A DNA stretch of 64,000 nt from contig JBBSPV010000014.1 of the NCBI GenBank assembly GCA_038258425.1, positions 1 through 64,000 on the forward strand. The letters run 5' to 3'. A program made the position numbers and the translations under genes. A model generated the notes under the pieces. That model was not told where the DNA came from. It saw only the letters and a list, made by a program, of their open reading frames with translations, and searched no databases. Numbering within the stretch: position 1 is the stretch's first letter; each line of letters starts with the position of its first letter. This stretch comes from DATLGB01 sp038258425 (GTDB lineage Bacteria; Actinomycetota; Thermoleophilia; Solirubrobacterales; Solirubrobacteraceae). Positions 38,707 to 48,074 of the stretch are shown in pieces.

Positions 38707-40044
38707 GTGCCCGCGCCGCCGCTCCCCGACGCCCCCTGGGGCCGCGTGCGCGCGGAGCTGCACCGGGCCGTCAGCGAAGCGGATTGGCACGGCTGGCTCG
38801 AGCGACTCGAGCTGCGCGAGCTCGGCGACGACCGCCTCATCCTCGAGGCGCCCGACGCGGTCCGGGCGTGGGTCGGCGATCGCTTCGGCCGGTTGTTGCA
38901 GGCGTGCGCTGCCGCCGTGCTCGGGCCGCAGGTCCGCGTGGAGCTCGTCGCCCCGGGCGCGCCGACCCCCGCGCCCTGCGGTCCGCGGCCGGTGCTCGGG
39001 CGTGGCAACGGCGCGGCGAGCACCTTCAACCCGCGCCTGACCTTCGACCAGTTCGTCATCGGCGACGCCAACCGCCTGGCGCACGCCGCGGCCCTCGCGG
39101 TGGCCGAACTGCCGAGCCTCGCGTACAACCCGCTGTTCATCTTCGGGGCGCCCGGCCTCGGCAAGACCCACCTGCTGCACTCCATCGCGAACTACGTGCA
39201 GGCCCACGAGCCGGCCCTCGTCGTCCGCCACACGACCGTGGAGGCGTTCACCAACCACTTCGTCGGGGCCCTGCAGGAGAAGGGGGGCGCCATGGAGACC
39301 TTCAAGGCCGCCTACCGCGACGCCGACGTGCTGCTCGTCGACGACGTGCAGTTCCTGCAGGCCAAGGCCCGCACGGAGGAGGAGTTCTTCCACACCTTCA
39401 ACGCGGTGCACGAGACCGGCGCCCAGCTCGTGCTCACGTCGGACCGGCCGCCACGCGACCTGGACGGGCTGCAGGACCGGCTGCGCGCCCGCTTCGAGGC
39501 CGGCCTGGTCACCGAGCTCGGCGCCCCCGACCTCGGCGCCCGCGAGACCATCCTGCGCAAGCGGATCCGCCAGGACGACCTGCACGGGGTCGCCGACGCG
39601 GCCGTCGAGCTCATCGCCGCGCGCGTGGACGGCAACGTCCGGGCCCTGGAGGGCGCGCTCATCCGGGTCGTGGCCTTCGCGTCCCTCTCGGGCCGCCCCG
39701 TCACGGGCGAGCTCGCCGCGGAGGTGCTCGACGGGCTCTACCCCGAGCTGCGCCGGCCGGCGCCGACCCTCGGCGAGATCCAGGAGCGCACGAGCCGTGC
39801 GTTCGGGGTCCCGCTCGAGGCCCTGCGCTCCGCGAGCCGCGCGGCCGAGGTGGCCTGGGCACGACAGGTCGCGATGTACCTCGCCCGCGAGCTCACGGAC
39901 GCCACGCTGCCGGCCATCGGACGCGCCTTCGGGCGCAACCACACGACCGTCATGCACGCCTGCCGCCGCACGGCGCGGCGCATCGCGGAGGACCCCGCCG
40001 CCGACGCCGCCGTGCACAGACTCACGCGCGAGCTGGCCGGATGA
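38707..40044 (+). CDS. dnaA: Chromosomal replication initiator DnaA
   Basis: AAA+ initiator that melts oriC. The protein (445 residues) has domain I (about 1-85), a short linker, and the AAA+ module starting FNPRLTFDQFVIGDANRLAHAAA with Walker A GAPGLGKTH (about 147-155), VLLVDDVQFLQ (Walker B) and LTSDRPPRDLDGLQDRLRARF. Domain IV has the DnaA signature GRNHTTVMHACRRT near residue 415. I chose GTG 38707; a GTG at 38698 is an alternative start. The gene is shorter than in Streptomyces because domain II is almost absent. Confidence 0.96.
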   Translation: MPAPPLPDAPWGRVRAELHRAVSEADWHGWLERLELRELGDDRLILEAPDAVRAWVGDRFGRLLQACAAAVLGPQVRVELVAPGAPTPAPCGPRPVLGRGNGAASTFNPRLTFDQFVIGDANRLAHAAALAVAELPSLAYNPLFIFGAPGLGKTHLLHSIANYVQAHEPALVVRHTTVEAFTNHFVGALQEKGGAMETFKAAYRDADVLLVDDVQFLQAKARTEEEFFHTFNAVHETGAQLVLTSDRPPRDLDGLQDRLRARFEAGLVTELGAPDLGARETILRKRIRQDDLHGVADAAVELIAARVDGNVRALEGALIRVVAFASLSGRPVTGELAAEVLDGLYPELRRPAPTLGEIQERTSRAFGVPLEALRSASRAAEVAWARQVAMYLARELTDATLPAIGRAFGRNHTTVMHACRRTARRIAEDPAADAAVHRLTRELAG

Positions 40045-40213
40045 GTGCCTCCGCCGCCGCGCGTGGCAGACTCCGTCGGCTCGTGCACACGTCGTCCACA
40101 CCCGAACTTCCGCACGGAGCGGCCCGCCTCGGCCGCGGTGCACAGATGAACAGGCCCTATGACCCTGACCTCAGATCCAGTACGGGGTCGGTCGCCGGCA
40201 AGGAGTCCGCCGC
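40009..40213 (+). other. Probable compact oriC: four same-oriented DnaA-box-like 9-mers at the dnaA-dnaN junction
   Basis: Four 9-mers of the form NNGT(G/C)CACA lie in one orientation at 40009-40017 (CCGTGCACA), 40081-40089 (TCGTGCACA), 40092-40100 (TCGTCCACA) and 40136-40144 (CGGTGCACA). TCGTCCACA differs from the actinobacterial box TTGTCCACA by one base. The spacer is only 169 bp, far shorter than typical actinobacterial origins, and a melting region is not obvious. Confidence 0.5.
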
Positions 40214-41323
40214 ATGAAGATCTCGACGGGGCGCATGGCGCTCTTCACCCAGCTGCAGACGGTCACGCGGGCCGCGTCCACGCGCAGCGCCATCCAGGCG
40301 CTGTCCGGCGTCCAGGTCCTCGCGCAGGCCGGCGGCATCGAGCTGCGCGCCACCGACATGGAGATCGGCCTGCGGGTCCCGCTCGACGGCGAGGTCGTCC
40401 GCGAGGGGTCCGTCGTCCTCCCCGCCCGCCTGCTCGTCGACGTGATCCGGGCCCTGCCCGGCGACGAGGTCTCCGTCGAGCTGCGCCCCGCGGAGCAGGA
40501 CGTCGAGATCAAGGGCGGCAACGCGACGTTCCACATCCGCACCCTGCGCCTCGAGGACTTCCCGCCCTTCCCGGACGGCGAGGACGGCTCGCGCGTCTCC
40601 GTCCCGTCCGGCGCCTTCGTGGAGACCGTCGGCAAGGTGCTGCGCTCCGCCTCGCGCGACGAGACCCGCCCCGTGCTCACGGGCATCCTCGTCTCCGCCC
40701 AGGGCGAGGAGCTGCGCATGGTGGCGACGGACTCCTACCGCCTCGCCGTCAAGGAGACCGCCCTGGAGGCGCCGCTGGACGGCACGGTGGAGGCCAACGT
40801 GCCGGCCCGCGCGCTGCAGGAGCTCGCGCGCATCGTCGCCGCGTCGGGGGGTGAGGACCTCCAGGTCTCCGTGCGGACCAACCAGGTCGTGTTCGAGGTC
40901 GGCGGCACGGTGCTCTCATCCCGGCTCATCGACGGCCAGTTCCCCAACTACCGCCAGCTGCTGCCGGACGCCTACGAGCACGAGCTGCGCCTCACCGCCG
41001 GCGAGGTGACCGACGTCGTGCGCCGCATCGCCCTGCTCGCGCAGAAGAACGCCCCGCTGCGGCTCGCCTTCGCGGAGGGGGAGCTGACGGTCTCGGCGCG
41101 CACGCCGGACATCGGGGAGGCGTCGGAGACGATTCCCGTCCCGTTCAGCGGCGAGCCGCTGGAGATCGGGTTCAACCCGGACTTCCTCCGCGACGGCCTG
41201 GAGAGCGTGGACTCCGGCGACGTCCTGCTCAAGCTCATCTCCCCGCTGCGCCCGGGGCTGCTCTCGGCCGCGGACGGCAGCGGGTTCGTCTACCTGCTGA
41301 TGCCGATCCGCCTCAACGTCTAG
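40214..41323 (+). CDS. dnaN: DNA polymerase III beta subunit (sliding clamp)
   Basis: Ring clamp for DNA polymerases. The 369-residue protein starts MKISTGRMALFTQLQTVTRA and has the three clamp folds, with TRPVLTGILVSAQGEELRMVATDSYRLA in the middle fold and LMPIRLNV at the C-terminus, the family end. AAGGAG lies 11 nt before the ATG. Confidence 0.97.
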   Translation: MKISTGRMALFTQLQTVTRAASTRSAIQALSGVQVLAQAGGIELRATDMEIGLRVPLDGEVVREGSVVLPARLLVDVIRALPGDEVSVELRPAEQDVEIKGGNATFHIRTLRLEDFPPFPDGEDGSRVSVPSGAFVETVGKVLRSASRDETRPVLTGILVSAQGEELRMVATDSYRLAVKETALEAPLDGTVEANVPARALQELARIVAASGGEDLQVSVRTNQVVFEVGGTVLSSRLIDGQFPNYRQLLPDAYEHELRLTAGEVTDVVRRIALLAQKNAPLRLAFAEGELTVSARTPDIGEASETIPVPFSGEPLEIGFNPDFLRDGLESVDSGDVLLKLISPLRPGLLSAADGSGFVYLLMPIRLNV

Positions 41324-41336
41324 CCACCCGTCCGTC

Positions 41337-42446
41337 GTGCTCGCCACCGCCCTCCGGCTGCGTGGGTTCCGGAGCTACGACCGGGCGGAGGTCCAGCTCG
41401 GCCCGGGCATCACAGTGGTGGCCGGTCGCAACGGCTCGGGCAAGTCCAACCTCCTCGAGGCGATCTACTTCGCCAGCACGGGCCGCTCGTGCCGGACGGG
41501 CAACGAGCGCGAGTGCGTCGCCTTCGGCACAGGCGTGCTGCGGCTCGAGCTCGACGTGCTCGGCGACGATGGCGCCCACCAACTGGCCGTGGGCTTCCAG
41601 CCTGGGGAGGCCAAGCGGTTCACCGTCGACGGGGCGCCGGTGGAGCGGCTCGCCGACGCGAGCGTCCGGCCGCTGGTCTCCGTCTTCCTGCCCGACCGCC
41701 TCGAGCTCATCGCCGGGACACCGGCGCTGCGGCGGGCGCACCTGGACCAGGTGCTCGCCGCGCTGTGGCCGTCGCGGGCCGGCACGCGCCGGGCCTACGC
41801 CGCGGCGCTCGCCCAGCGCAACGCGCTCGTCGCCGCGGTCAAGGCCGGTCGGTCCGGCATGAGCTCCCTCGCCGCCTGGGATCACGAGCTCGCGCGACAC
41901 GGGGTGGCGCTGATGGCCGATCGGCAGGAGGGGGTGCAGCGGCTCCGTCCGCGCTTCGCCGCCCACGCGGAGGGGCTCGGGCTGGACGGGGCCGCCGAGC
42001 TGCGCTACAAGCCGCGCTCGCGCGCCACCTCGACGGAGGCGCTCGCCGCCGAGCTCGCCGAGCGCACCGCCGGCGACCTGCAGCGCGGGTTCACCGGCCA
42101 CGGGCCCCACCGTGACGATCTCGGCTTCGAGCTCGAGGGCCGCGACCTGCGCGCCTACGGCTCCCGCGGCCAGCAGCGTCTCGCCCTCCTCGCCCTACTG
42201 CTGGCGGAGCGCGAGACGCTCGCGGAGGCTCGCGGGGCGGCTCCGCTCATGCTCCTCGACGACCCGATGTCCGAGCTCGACGCCGGCCGTCGTGAGCGCC
42301 TCGTGGACGTCCTGCGTCGCGGGGGCCAGAGCGTCATCGCCGCGACGGAGCTCGGGCTGGTGCCGGGCGCGGACGCCGCGGACGTGACCCGGGTGGCGAT
42401 CGTCGACGGCGCGATCCTGCAGGCCGCCGACGCCCGGGCCGCCTGA
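41337..42446 (+). CDS. recF: DNA replication and repair protein RecF
   Basis: SMC-like ATPase in gap repair. The 369-residue protein has LRLRGFRSYDRAEVQLGPGI, Walker A GRNGSGKSN (30-38), the signature YGSRGQQRLALLALLLAE and Walker B MLLDDPMSELDAGRRERL, all in place. The start is a GTG 13 bp after dnaN; the stop overlaps the following ATG (TGATG). Confidence 0.96.
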   Translation: MLATALRLRGFRSYDRAEVQLGPGITVVAGRNGSGKSNLLEAIYFASTGRSCRTGNERECVAFGTGVLRLELDVLGDDGAHQLAVGFQPGEAKRFTVDGAPVERLADASVRPLVSVFLPDRLELIAGTPALRRAHLDQVLAALWPSRAGTRRAYAAALAQRNALVAAVKAGRSGMSSLAAWDHELARHGVALMADRQEGVQRLRPRFAAHAEGLGLDGAAELRYKPRSRATSTEALAAELAERTAGDLQRGFTGHGPHRDDLGFELEGRDLRAYGSRGQQRLALLALLLAERETLAEARGAAPLMLLDDPMSELDAGRRERLVDVLRRGGQSVIAATELGLVPGADAADVTRVAIVDGAILQAADARAA

Positions 42447-42751
42447 TGCCGCGGCGCCGCATGCCGCGGCCGTTCGCGCCGGCGCTCGAGCGGGCAGCGG
42501 ACGCGTGGATGCCCCCGACGCTGCTCGCCGCCGTCCAGCGGGTGTGGCCGGCCGCGGTCGGCCCGGCCCTCGCCACGGCCGCCGAGCCGGTGGCCGAGCG
42601 CGACGGGACGGTGACCGTCGCGTGCGGCTCCGCGGTGCTCGCCCAGGAGCTCGACCTCATGTCCGAGCGGGTTGTCGCGAACCTCAACGAGCGCCTCGGA
42701 CGCCCCGCGGTCCTCGCCCTGCGCGCCCAGGCCAGACCCCCTCGCTCCTGA
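42446..42751 (+). CDS. DciA-like protein (DUF721)
   Basis: DciA is the widespread helicase loader or operator that helps DnaB. The 101-residue protein has a KH-like DUF721 core: VQRVWPAAVGPALATAAEPVAERDGTVTVACGSAVLAQELDLM and ERVVANLNERLG. In this position (between recF and gyrB) DUF721 is standard in actinobacteria. The first 20 residues are a basic tail. Its presence together with a DnaI-like loader behind dnaB is notable. Confidence 0.88.
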   Translation: MPRRRMPRPFAPALERAADAWMPPTLLAAVQRVWPAAVGPALATAAEPVAERDGTVTVACGSAVLAQELDLMSERVVANLNERLGRPAVLALRAQARPPRS

Positions 42752-42829
42752 CCGCTTTTATTCCCGTTTTGCAGGAGTTTCCAGGGTTCGTCCCGACCGG
42801 TTCCGACCCCGGCACCTGCTAGTCTGTAC

Positions 42830-42835
42830 GGAGAA
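42830..42835 (+). promoter_or_regulatory. -10 box for gyrBA (TAGTCT)
   Basis: TAGTCT lies about 70 nt before the gyrB GTG, leaving a leader that ends in the SD GGAGGA. An inverted repeat CTCCTG (42745-42750) / CAGGAG (42772-42777) flanks an unusually T-rich stretch just upstream, perhaps an end signal for dciA. Confidence 0.5.
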
Positions 42836-42908
42836 CTTCAAGCCCCGGTCGCCGTCGCTGCATCCCGCGCGCGCCGTCGCCGGGGCGACGTGTGCAGACG
42901 GAGGATCT

Positions 42909-45326
42909 GTGGCCGACGACCCGAACGCCCGTCCCGACGGACGAGGCAGCTATGACGCGCAGGACATCACGGTCCTCGAGGGCCTCGAGGCCGTGCGCAA
43001 GCGTCCGGGTATGTACATCGGCTCCACGGGTCCGCGCGGGCTGCACCACCTCGTATGGGAGGTCGTGGACAACTCGGTCGACGAGGCGCTGGCCGGCGAG
43101 GCCGACGCTGTGTCCATCACCATCCACCCGGACAACTCCGTCACCGTGAGCGACAACGGCCGCGGCATCCCCGTGGCGACGATGGACAAGGAGGGCAAGG
43201 CGGCCGTCGAGGTCGTCCTGACCGTGCTGCACGCCGGCGGCAAGTTCGGCGAGGGTGGCGGCTACAAGGTCTCCGGCGGGCTGCACGGGGTCGGCGTGTC
43301 CGTCGTCAACGCGCTCTCGGAGGCGCTCATGGTCACCATCCGCCGCGACGGCTTCGTCTGGACGCAGTCCTACGTCCGCGGCGCGCCCCAGGGCCCGGTG
43401 GTCAAGGGCGAGCCCACCGACGAGACCGGCACGGAGATCACGTTCCAGCCGGACGGCGAGGTGTTCGAGTCGCTCGAGTTCGAGTGGGCGACGCTCGAGC
43501 AGCGCCTGCGCGAGACGGCGTACCTGACGAAGGATCTGCGCATCTCGATCAGGGACCTGCGCGGCGAGGGGCACGAGGCCGAGTTCCACTACGAGGGCGG
43601 CATCCGCGACTTCGTGACGTTCCTCAACACGAATAAGGACCCGATCCAGGAAGAGGTCATCTACTTCGAGGGGGAGACGGACGAGGGCGCCGTCGAGGTC
43701 GCGATGCAGTGGAACTCGTCCTACCAGGAGTCCATCTTCTCCTTCGCGAACAACATCAACACCCACGAGGGCGGCTCGCACCTGTCCGGCTTCCGGGGCG
43801 CGCTGACGACGACGCTCAACCGCTACGCGCGCGACAAGGGCGAGCTCAAGGAGAAGGACCCCGCGCTCTCGGGCGAGGACGTCCGCGAGGGCCTCACGGC
43901 GGTCGTGAGCGCGAAGCTCGCCGAGCCGCAGTTCGAGGGCCAGACGAAGACCAAGCTCGGCAACCCGGGCATCCAGGGCTTCGTCCAGAATATCGTCAAC
44001 CGGCAGCTCGCGGAGTGGCTCGAGGAGCACCCGCAGGACGCGCGCCGTGTGATCCGCAAGTCGGTCGGCGCCGCCCAGGCCCGCGCCGCGGCCCGCAAGG
44101 CCCGCGACCTCACGCGCCGCAAGAGCGTGCTGGAGAACTCGGCGCTGCCGGGCAAGCTCGCCGACTGCTCCGTCCGCGACCCCTCCCTCAGCGAGCTGTT
44201 CATCGTCGAGGGCGACTCCGCGGGCGGCTCGGCCAAGCAGGGCCGCGACCGGCACACGCAGGCCATCCTCCCGCTGCGCGGCAAGATCCTCAACGTCGAG
44301 AAGGCCCGCATCGACAAGGTCCTGCAGAACACGGAGGTCCAGGCGCTGATCACCGCGCTGGGCACCGGCGTGCGCGACGAGTTCGACCTCGAGCGGGCCC
44401 GGTACCACAAGGTCGTGCTGATGACGGACGCCGACGTCGACGGCGCCCACATCCGCACGCTCATCCTCACCCTCCTGTTCCGCGAGATGCAGCCGCTGAT
44501 CGAGGCCGGCTACGTCTACATCGCCAAGCCGCCGCTGTACAAGGTGACCCAGGGCAAGCGCGAGCGCTACTTGGAGAAGGACTCCGAGCTCGAGGACACG
44601 CTCCTCGGGGACCGCTGGGAGAAGTTCACCGTCGCCGCGGCCGACGGGCACGAGTTCAAGCTCACGGAGGCCCGCTGGCAGCGCTACTGCCGGCTGCTCA
44701 AGCAGTACGAGGGCTGGGGCTCGGCGCTGCGGGCGGAGTTCGGGCACGAGATCGTCGACTTCATGGCGAACTCGCAGATGCTCAACCAGCGGGTCGCGGC
44801 CATCGGCGACCTCGTGGCGCTCGTCGAAGGGGACGATCCCGACGCCTCGCCCTACACGACGGAGCTGCTCGGCCGCGTGGACGGCAAGGTCCGGATCAAG
44901 GCCGTCGAGCGGCGCACGAACCTGGCTCGCACCTATCTCGTCCGCGAGACGCTGCTCGAGTCCAACGAGTACCGCCAGTACCTGCGGGTGCACTCCGAGC
45001 TCGTCGGCCTCGCCGGCGAGCCGCCCTACACCGTGCACCTCGGCGACGAGACGGGCGAGGCGCAGAGCTTCGAGGAGCTGCGCCGCACCGTGCTCGAGGT
45101 CGCGGGCAAGGGCGTGCGCCTGCAGCGCTTCAAGGGGCTCGGCGAGATGAACGCCGAGCAGCTGCGCGAGACGACGATGGACCCGGCCACCCGCACGCTC
45201 GCGCAGGTCACGATGGACGACGCCGCGGCAGCGGACACGCTGTTCACGATGCTCATGGGCGACAAGGTCGAGCCGCGGCGGGAGTTCATCGAGGAGAACG
45301 CCCGCGCCGCCGAGCTGGACGTCTGA
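42909..45326 (+). CDS. gyrB: DNA gyrase subunit B, long form
   Basis: ATPase and TOPRIM subunit of gyrase. The 805-residue protein has the GHKL ATPase (NSVDEALAG, DNGRGIPV, GGLHGVGVSVVNALS), TOPRIM (EGDSAGGSAKQGRDRHTQAILPLRGK; MTDADVDGAHIRTL) and the C-terminal FKGLGEMN. Between RWEKFTVAAADGHEF and VLEVAGKGVRLQRFKG it carries about 160-180 extra residues, a TOPRIM insert like that of the E. coli-type GyrB. The start is GTG after GGAGGATCT. Confidence 0.96.
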   Translation: MADDPNARPDGRGSYDAQDITVLEGLEAVRKRPGMYIGSTGPRGLHHLVWEVVDNSVDEALAGEADAVSITIHPDNSVTVSDNGRGIPVATMDKEGKAAVEVVLTVLHAGGKFGEGGGYKVSGGLHGVGVSVVNALSEALMVTIRRDGFVWTQSYVRGAPQGPVVKGEPTDETGTEITFQPDGEVFESLEFEWATLEQRLRETAYLTKDLRISIRDLRGEGHEAEFHYEGGIRDFVTFLNTNKDPIQEEVIYFEGETDEGAVEVAMQWNSSYQESIFSFANNINTHEGGSHLSGFRGALTTTLNRYARDKGELKEKDPALSGEDVREGLTAVVSAKLAEPQFEGQTKTKLGNPGIQGFVQNIVNRQLAEWLEEHPQDARRVIRKSVGAAQARAAARKARDLTRRKSVLENSALPGKLADCSVRDPSLSELFIVEGDSAGGSAKQGRDRHTQAILPLRGKILNVEKARIDKVLQNTEVQALITALGTGVRDEFDLERARYHKVVLMTDADVDGAHIRTLILTLLFREMQPLIEAGYVYIAKPPLYKVTQGKRERYLEKDSELEDTLLGDRWEKFTVAAADGHEFKLTEARWQRYCRLLKQYEGWGSALRAEFGHEIVDFMANSQMLNQRVAAIGDLVALVEGDDPDASPYTTELLGRVDGKVRIKAVERRTNLARTYLVRETLLESNEYRQYLRVHSELVGLAGEPPYTVHLGDETGEAQSFEELRRTVLEVAGKGVRLQRFKGLGEMNAEQLRETTMDPATRTLAQVTMDDAAAADTLFTMLMGDKVEPRREFIEENARAAELDV

Positions 45327-45345
45327 GGGAGAGGTGAGGCACTAG

Positions 45346-47976
45346 ATGGCTTCCACGGACATGCTGTCCGGCGGCAACATCGAGCCGCGCGGGCTCGAGG
45401 AGGAGATGCGCTCCTCCTACCTCGACTACGCGATGTCGGTGATCGTCGGCCGCGCGCTGCCGGACGTGCGCGACGGCCTCAAGCCGGTGCACCGCCGCGT
45501 GCTGTACGCGATGAACGAGCTGGGGCTCGGGTCGAACCGGCCGTACTCCAAGTGCGCGAAGATCGTCGGCGAGGTGATGGGCAACTATCACCCGCACGGC
45601 GATTCGGCGATCTACGACACGCTCGTGCGGCTCGCCCAGGAGTTCTCCATGCGCGAGCCGCTGGTGGACGGCCAGGGCAACTTCGGCTCCGTCGACGACG
45701 ACCCGGCGGCCGCGATGAGGTACACCGAGGCGCGCCTCGCGCCGCTGGCGCGCGAGATGCTGCGCGACCTCGACGCCGACACCGTCGACTTCGTACCCAA
45801 CTACGCCGGCGACCGCCAGGAGCCGACGGTGCTGCCGGCGCGGTTCCCGAACCTGCTGGTCAACGGCGCCTCCGGCATCGCGGTCGGCATGGCGACGAAC
45901 ATCCCACCGCACAACCTGCGTGAGACAATCGCCGCGACGATCGCCTACATCGACGACCCTGACATCGGCACGGAGGCCCTCATGGGTCACCTGCCGGGCC
46001 CGGACTTCCCCACGGGCGGGATCATCCTCGGGCGCGCGGGCATCCGGGAGGCCTACGAGACCGGCCGCGGCCGCATCCGCGTGCGCTGCAAGGCCGGCAT
46101 CCAGGACATCGGCCAGGGCAAGGAGGCGATCGTCATCACCGAGCTGCCCTTCATGGTGAAGAAGGGCGGCGACAGCGGCGTCATCCGCAAGATGGCCGAG
46201 CTCGCGATCGACAAGAAGGTCGCCGAGATCTCCGACATCCGCGACGAGTCCGACGGGCGCACGGGGATGCGCATCGTCGTCGAGCTCAAGCGCGGCTCCA
46301 ACCCGAAGGTCGTCCTCAACAAGCTCTACAAGCACACCGCGCTGCAGAGCACGTTCGGGGTCAACATGGTCGCGCTGGTGGACGCCGTGCCACGCACGCT
46401 GCCGCTGCGCTCGGTCATCCACAACTACGTCCAGCACCAGCGCGAGGTCATCGTGCGCCGCTCCAAGCACGAGCTGCGCACGCTGGAGGCCCAGGTCCAC
46501 CGCCTCGAGGGCCTGCTCATCGCGCTGGACAACCTCGACGCGGTGATCGAGCTGATCCGGTCCTCGCCGGACCGCGACGCCGCCCGTACCGGGCTGATGG
46601 GCGGCTTCGGCCTCACGCAGATCCAGGCCCAGGCCATCCTCGAGCTGCGCCTGCAGCAGCTCACCGCCCTGGAGAGCGACTCCATCCGCCGCGAGCACGC
46701 CGACAAGCTCGAGCGGATCGGCGAGCTGCGTGAGCTGCTCGGCGACGAGGAGATGGTGCTCAGCCTGATCAAGGACGAGCTGCTCGAGATCGGCGAGCGC
46801 TACGGCAACGAGCGCAAGACGGACATCGCTGCGTCCGAGGACGAGGTCGACCTCGAGGACCTGATCGCCGAGCAGCAGATGGTCATCACCATCACCCAGT
46901 CGAGCTACATCAAGGCGATGAAGCTCGACACCTACCGCAACCAGCAGCGCGGGGGCGTCGGGGTGACCGGCATGGGGATGAAGGACGAGGACTTCATCGA
47001 GCACCTCTTCGTCTGCTCGACCCACGACTACCTGCTGTTCTTCACGAACCGCGGCAAGGTCTACCGGCAGAAGGTCTACGAGTTGCCGGCGCCCGACTCG
47101 CGCCAGGCCAAGGGCCGCTACCTCGGCAACATGCTTCCGCTGCAGGGCGACGAGCGCGTGCAGTCCGTGTTGTCCACGCGCGACTTCAGCGAGGGGCAGT
47201 ACCTGCTCTTCGCGACGCGCCAGGGCATCGTCAAGAAGACGGAGTTCACGGCCTACAACACGCCCATCAAGGCGGACGGGATCATCGCCATCAAGGTCCG
47301 CGAGGACGACGAGCTCGTCGGTGTGCGCCGCACGTCGGGCGACGACGACGTCCTCATGGTTTCGCGCGCCGGCCAGGCCGTCCGCTTCCACGAGTCGGAC
47401 GTCCGCGCCATGGGCCGGGACACGACGGGCGTGGCCGGCATGAACGTCTCCGCCGAGGACAACTTCGTGCTGGCGGTCGACGTCGCCCGCGACGACCAGT
47501 TCCTGCTCGCCGTCACGGACGCCGGCTTCGGCAAGCGCACGCTGATCGACCAGTTCCGCAAGACCAAGCGCGGCGCCATGGGCGTCCGGGTGATCAAGGC
47601 GGCGCAGCACAAGGGCGACCTCGCCGGCGCCCTCGTGGTCCGCGCCCACGACGACCTGATCTTCATCTCCGAGGCCGGCATGGTCACCCGCACGCAGGCC
47701 GGCGGCATCTCCCAGCAGGGCCGGGACGCGACCGGCGTCCGGGTGATGAACGTCCGGGAGGACGACCGCGTCAGCGCCGTCGCGCTGATCGTCGAGGGCT
47801 CCAAGGAGGAGGAGGCGGTCCAGGCCGCGCTCGAGCTCGACGAGCCGGTGTCCGTCGACGCCTCCGGGAGCGCGGACGAGCCCGCGCTGCAGGACACGGA
47901 CGAGGCGATCGAGGGCGGCGGCATCGCCGAGGGCGACGCGGACGGGACGGGGCCGGACTCCGAGCTCGAGGAGTAG
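45346..47976 (+). CDS. gyrA: DNA gyrase subunit A
   Basis: Breakage-rejoining subunit. The 876-residue protein has the active-site Tyr126 in AAAMRYTEARL, the quinolone-resistance region YHPHGDSAIYDT with Ser87 and Asp91 (equivalent to E. coli Ser83 and Asp87), so the allele looks quinolone-sensitive. The C-terminal domain has six blades and a diverged GyrA box (QQRGGVG). The tail is acidic. It starts 20 bp after gyrB with a GGGAGAGG SD. Confidence 0.97.
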   Translation: MASTDMLSGGNIEPRGLEEEMRSSYLDYAMSVIVGRALPDVRDGLKPVHRRVLYAMNELGLGSNRPYSKCAKIVGEVMGNYHPHGDSAIYDTLVRLAQEFSMREPLVDGQGNFGSVDDDPAAAMRYTEARLAPLAREMLRDLDADTVDFVPNYAGDRQEPTVLPARFPNLLVNGASGIAVGMATNIPPHNLRETIAATIAYIDDPDIGTEALMGHLPGPDFPTGGIILGRAGIREAYETGRGRIRVRCKAGIQDIGQGKEAIVITELPFMVKKGGDSGVIRKMAELAIDKKVAEISDIRDESDGRTGMRIVVELKRGSNPKVVLNKLYKHTALQSTFGVNMVALVDAVPRTLPLRSVIHNYVQHQREVIVRRSKHELRTLEAQVHRLEGLLIALDNLDAVIELIRSSPDRDAARTGLMGGFGLTQIQAQAILELRLQQLTALESDSIRREHADKLERIGELRELLGDEEMVLSLIKDELLEIGERYGNERKTDIAASEDEVDLEDLIAEQQMVITITQSSYIKAMKLDTYRNQQRGGVGVTGMGMKDEDFIEHLFVCSTHDYLLFFTNRGKVYRQKVYELPAPDSRQAKGRYLGNMLPLQGDERVQSVLSTRDFSEGQYLLFATRQGIVKKTEFTAYNTPIKADGIIAIKVREDDELVGVRRTSGDDDVLMVSRAGQAVRFHESDVRAMGRDTTGVAGMNVSAEDNFVLAVDVARDDQFLLAVTDAGFGKRTLIDQFRKTKRGAMGVRVIKAAQHKGDLAGALVVRAHDDLIFISEAGMVTRTQAGGISQQGRDATGVRVMNVREDDRVSAVALIVEGSKEEEAVQAALELDEPVSVDASGSADEPALQDTDEAIEGGGIAEGDADGTGPDSELEE

Positions 47977-47994
47977 GGCAGCGGACCACCTGGC

Positions 47995-48022
47995 GCGGAC
48001 GGCCTCGATTGGTGCCGTCCGC
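47995..48022 (+). terminator. Hairpin terminator after gyrA
   Basis: GCGGACGGC and GCCGTCCGC form a 9-bp stem with a 10-nt loop, 18 bp after the gyrA stop. Confidence 0.55.
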
Positions 48023-48037
48023 CGCCGTGGGCTGGTG

Positions 48038-48043
48038 TATTCT
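48038..48043 (+). promoter_or_regulatory. -10 box for the structured RNA (TATTCT)
   Basis: TATTCT is the best -10 match between the gyrA terminator and the small ORF; start of transcription would be about 48050. Confidence 0.5.
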
Positions 48044-48074
48044 GGCCGGACCAGAGAAAGGAGGTGGTCCGAAG

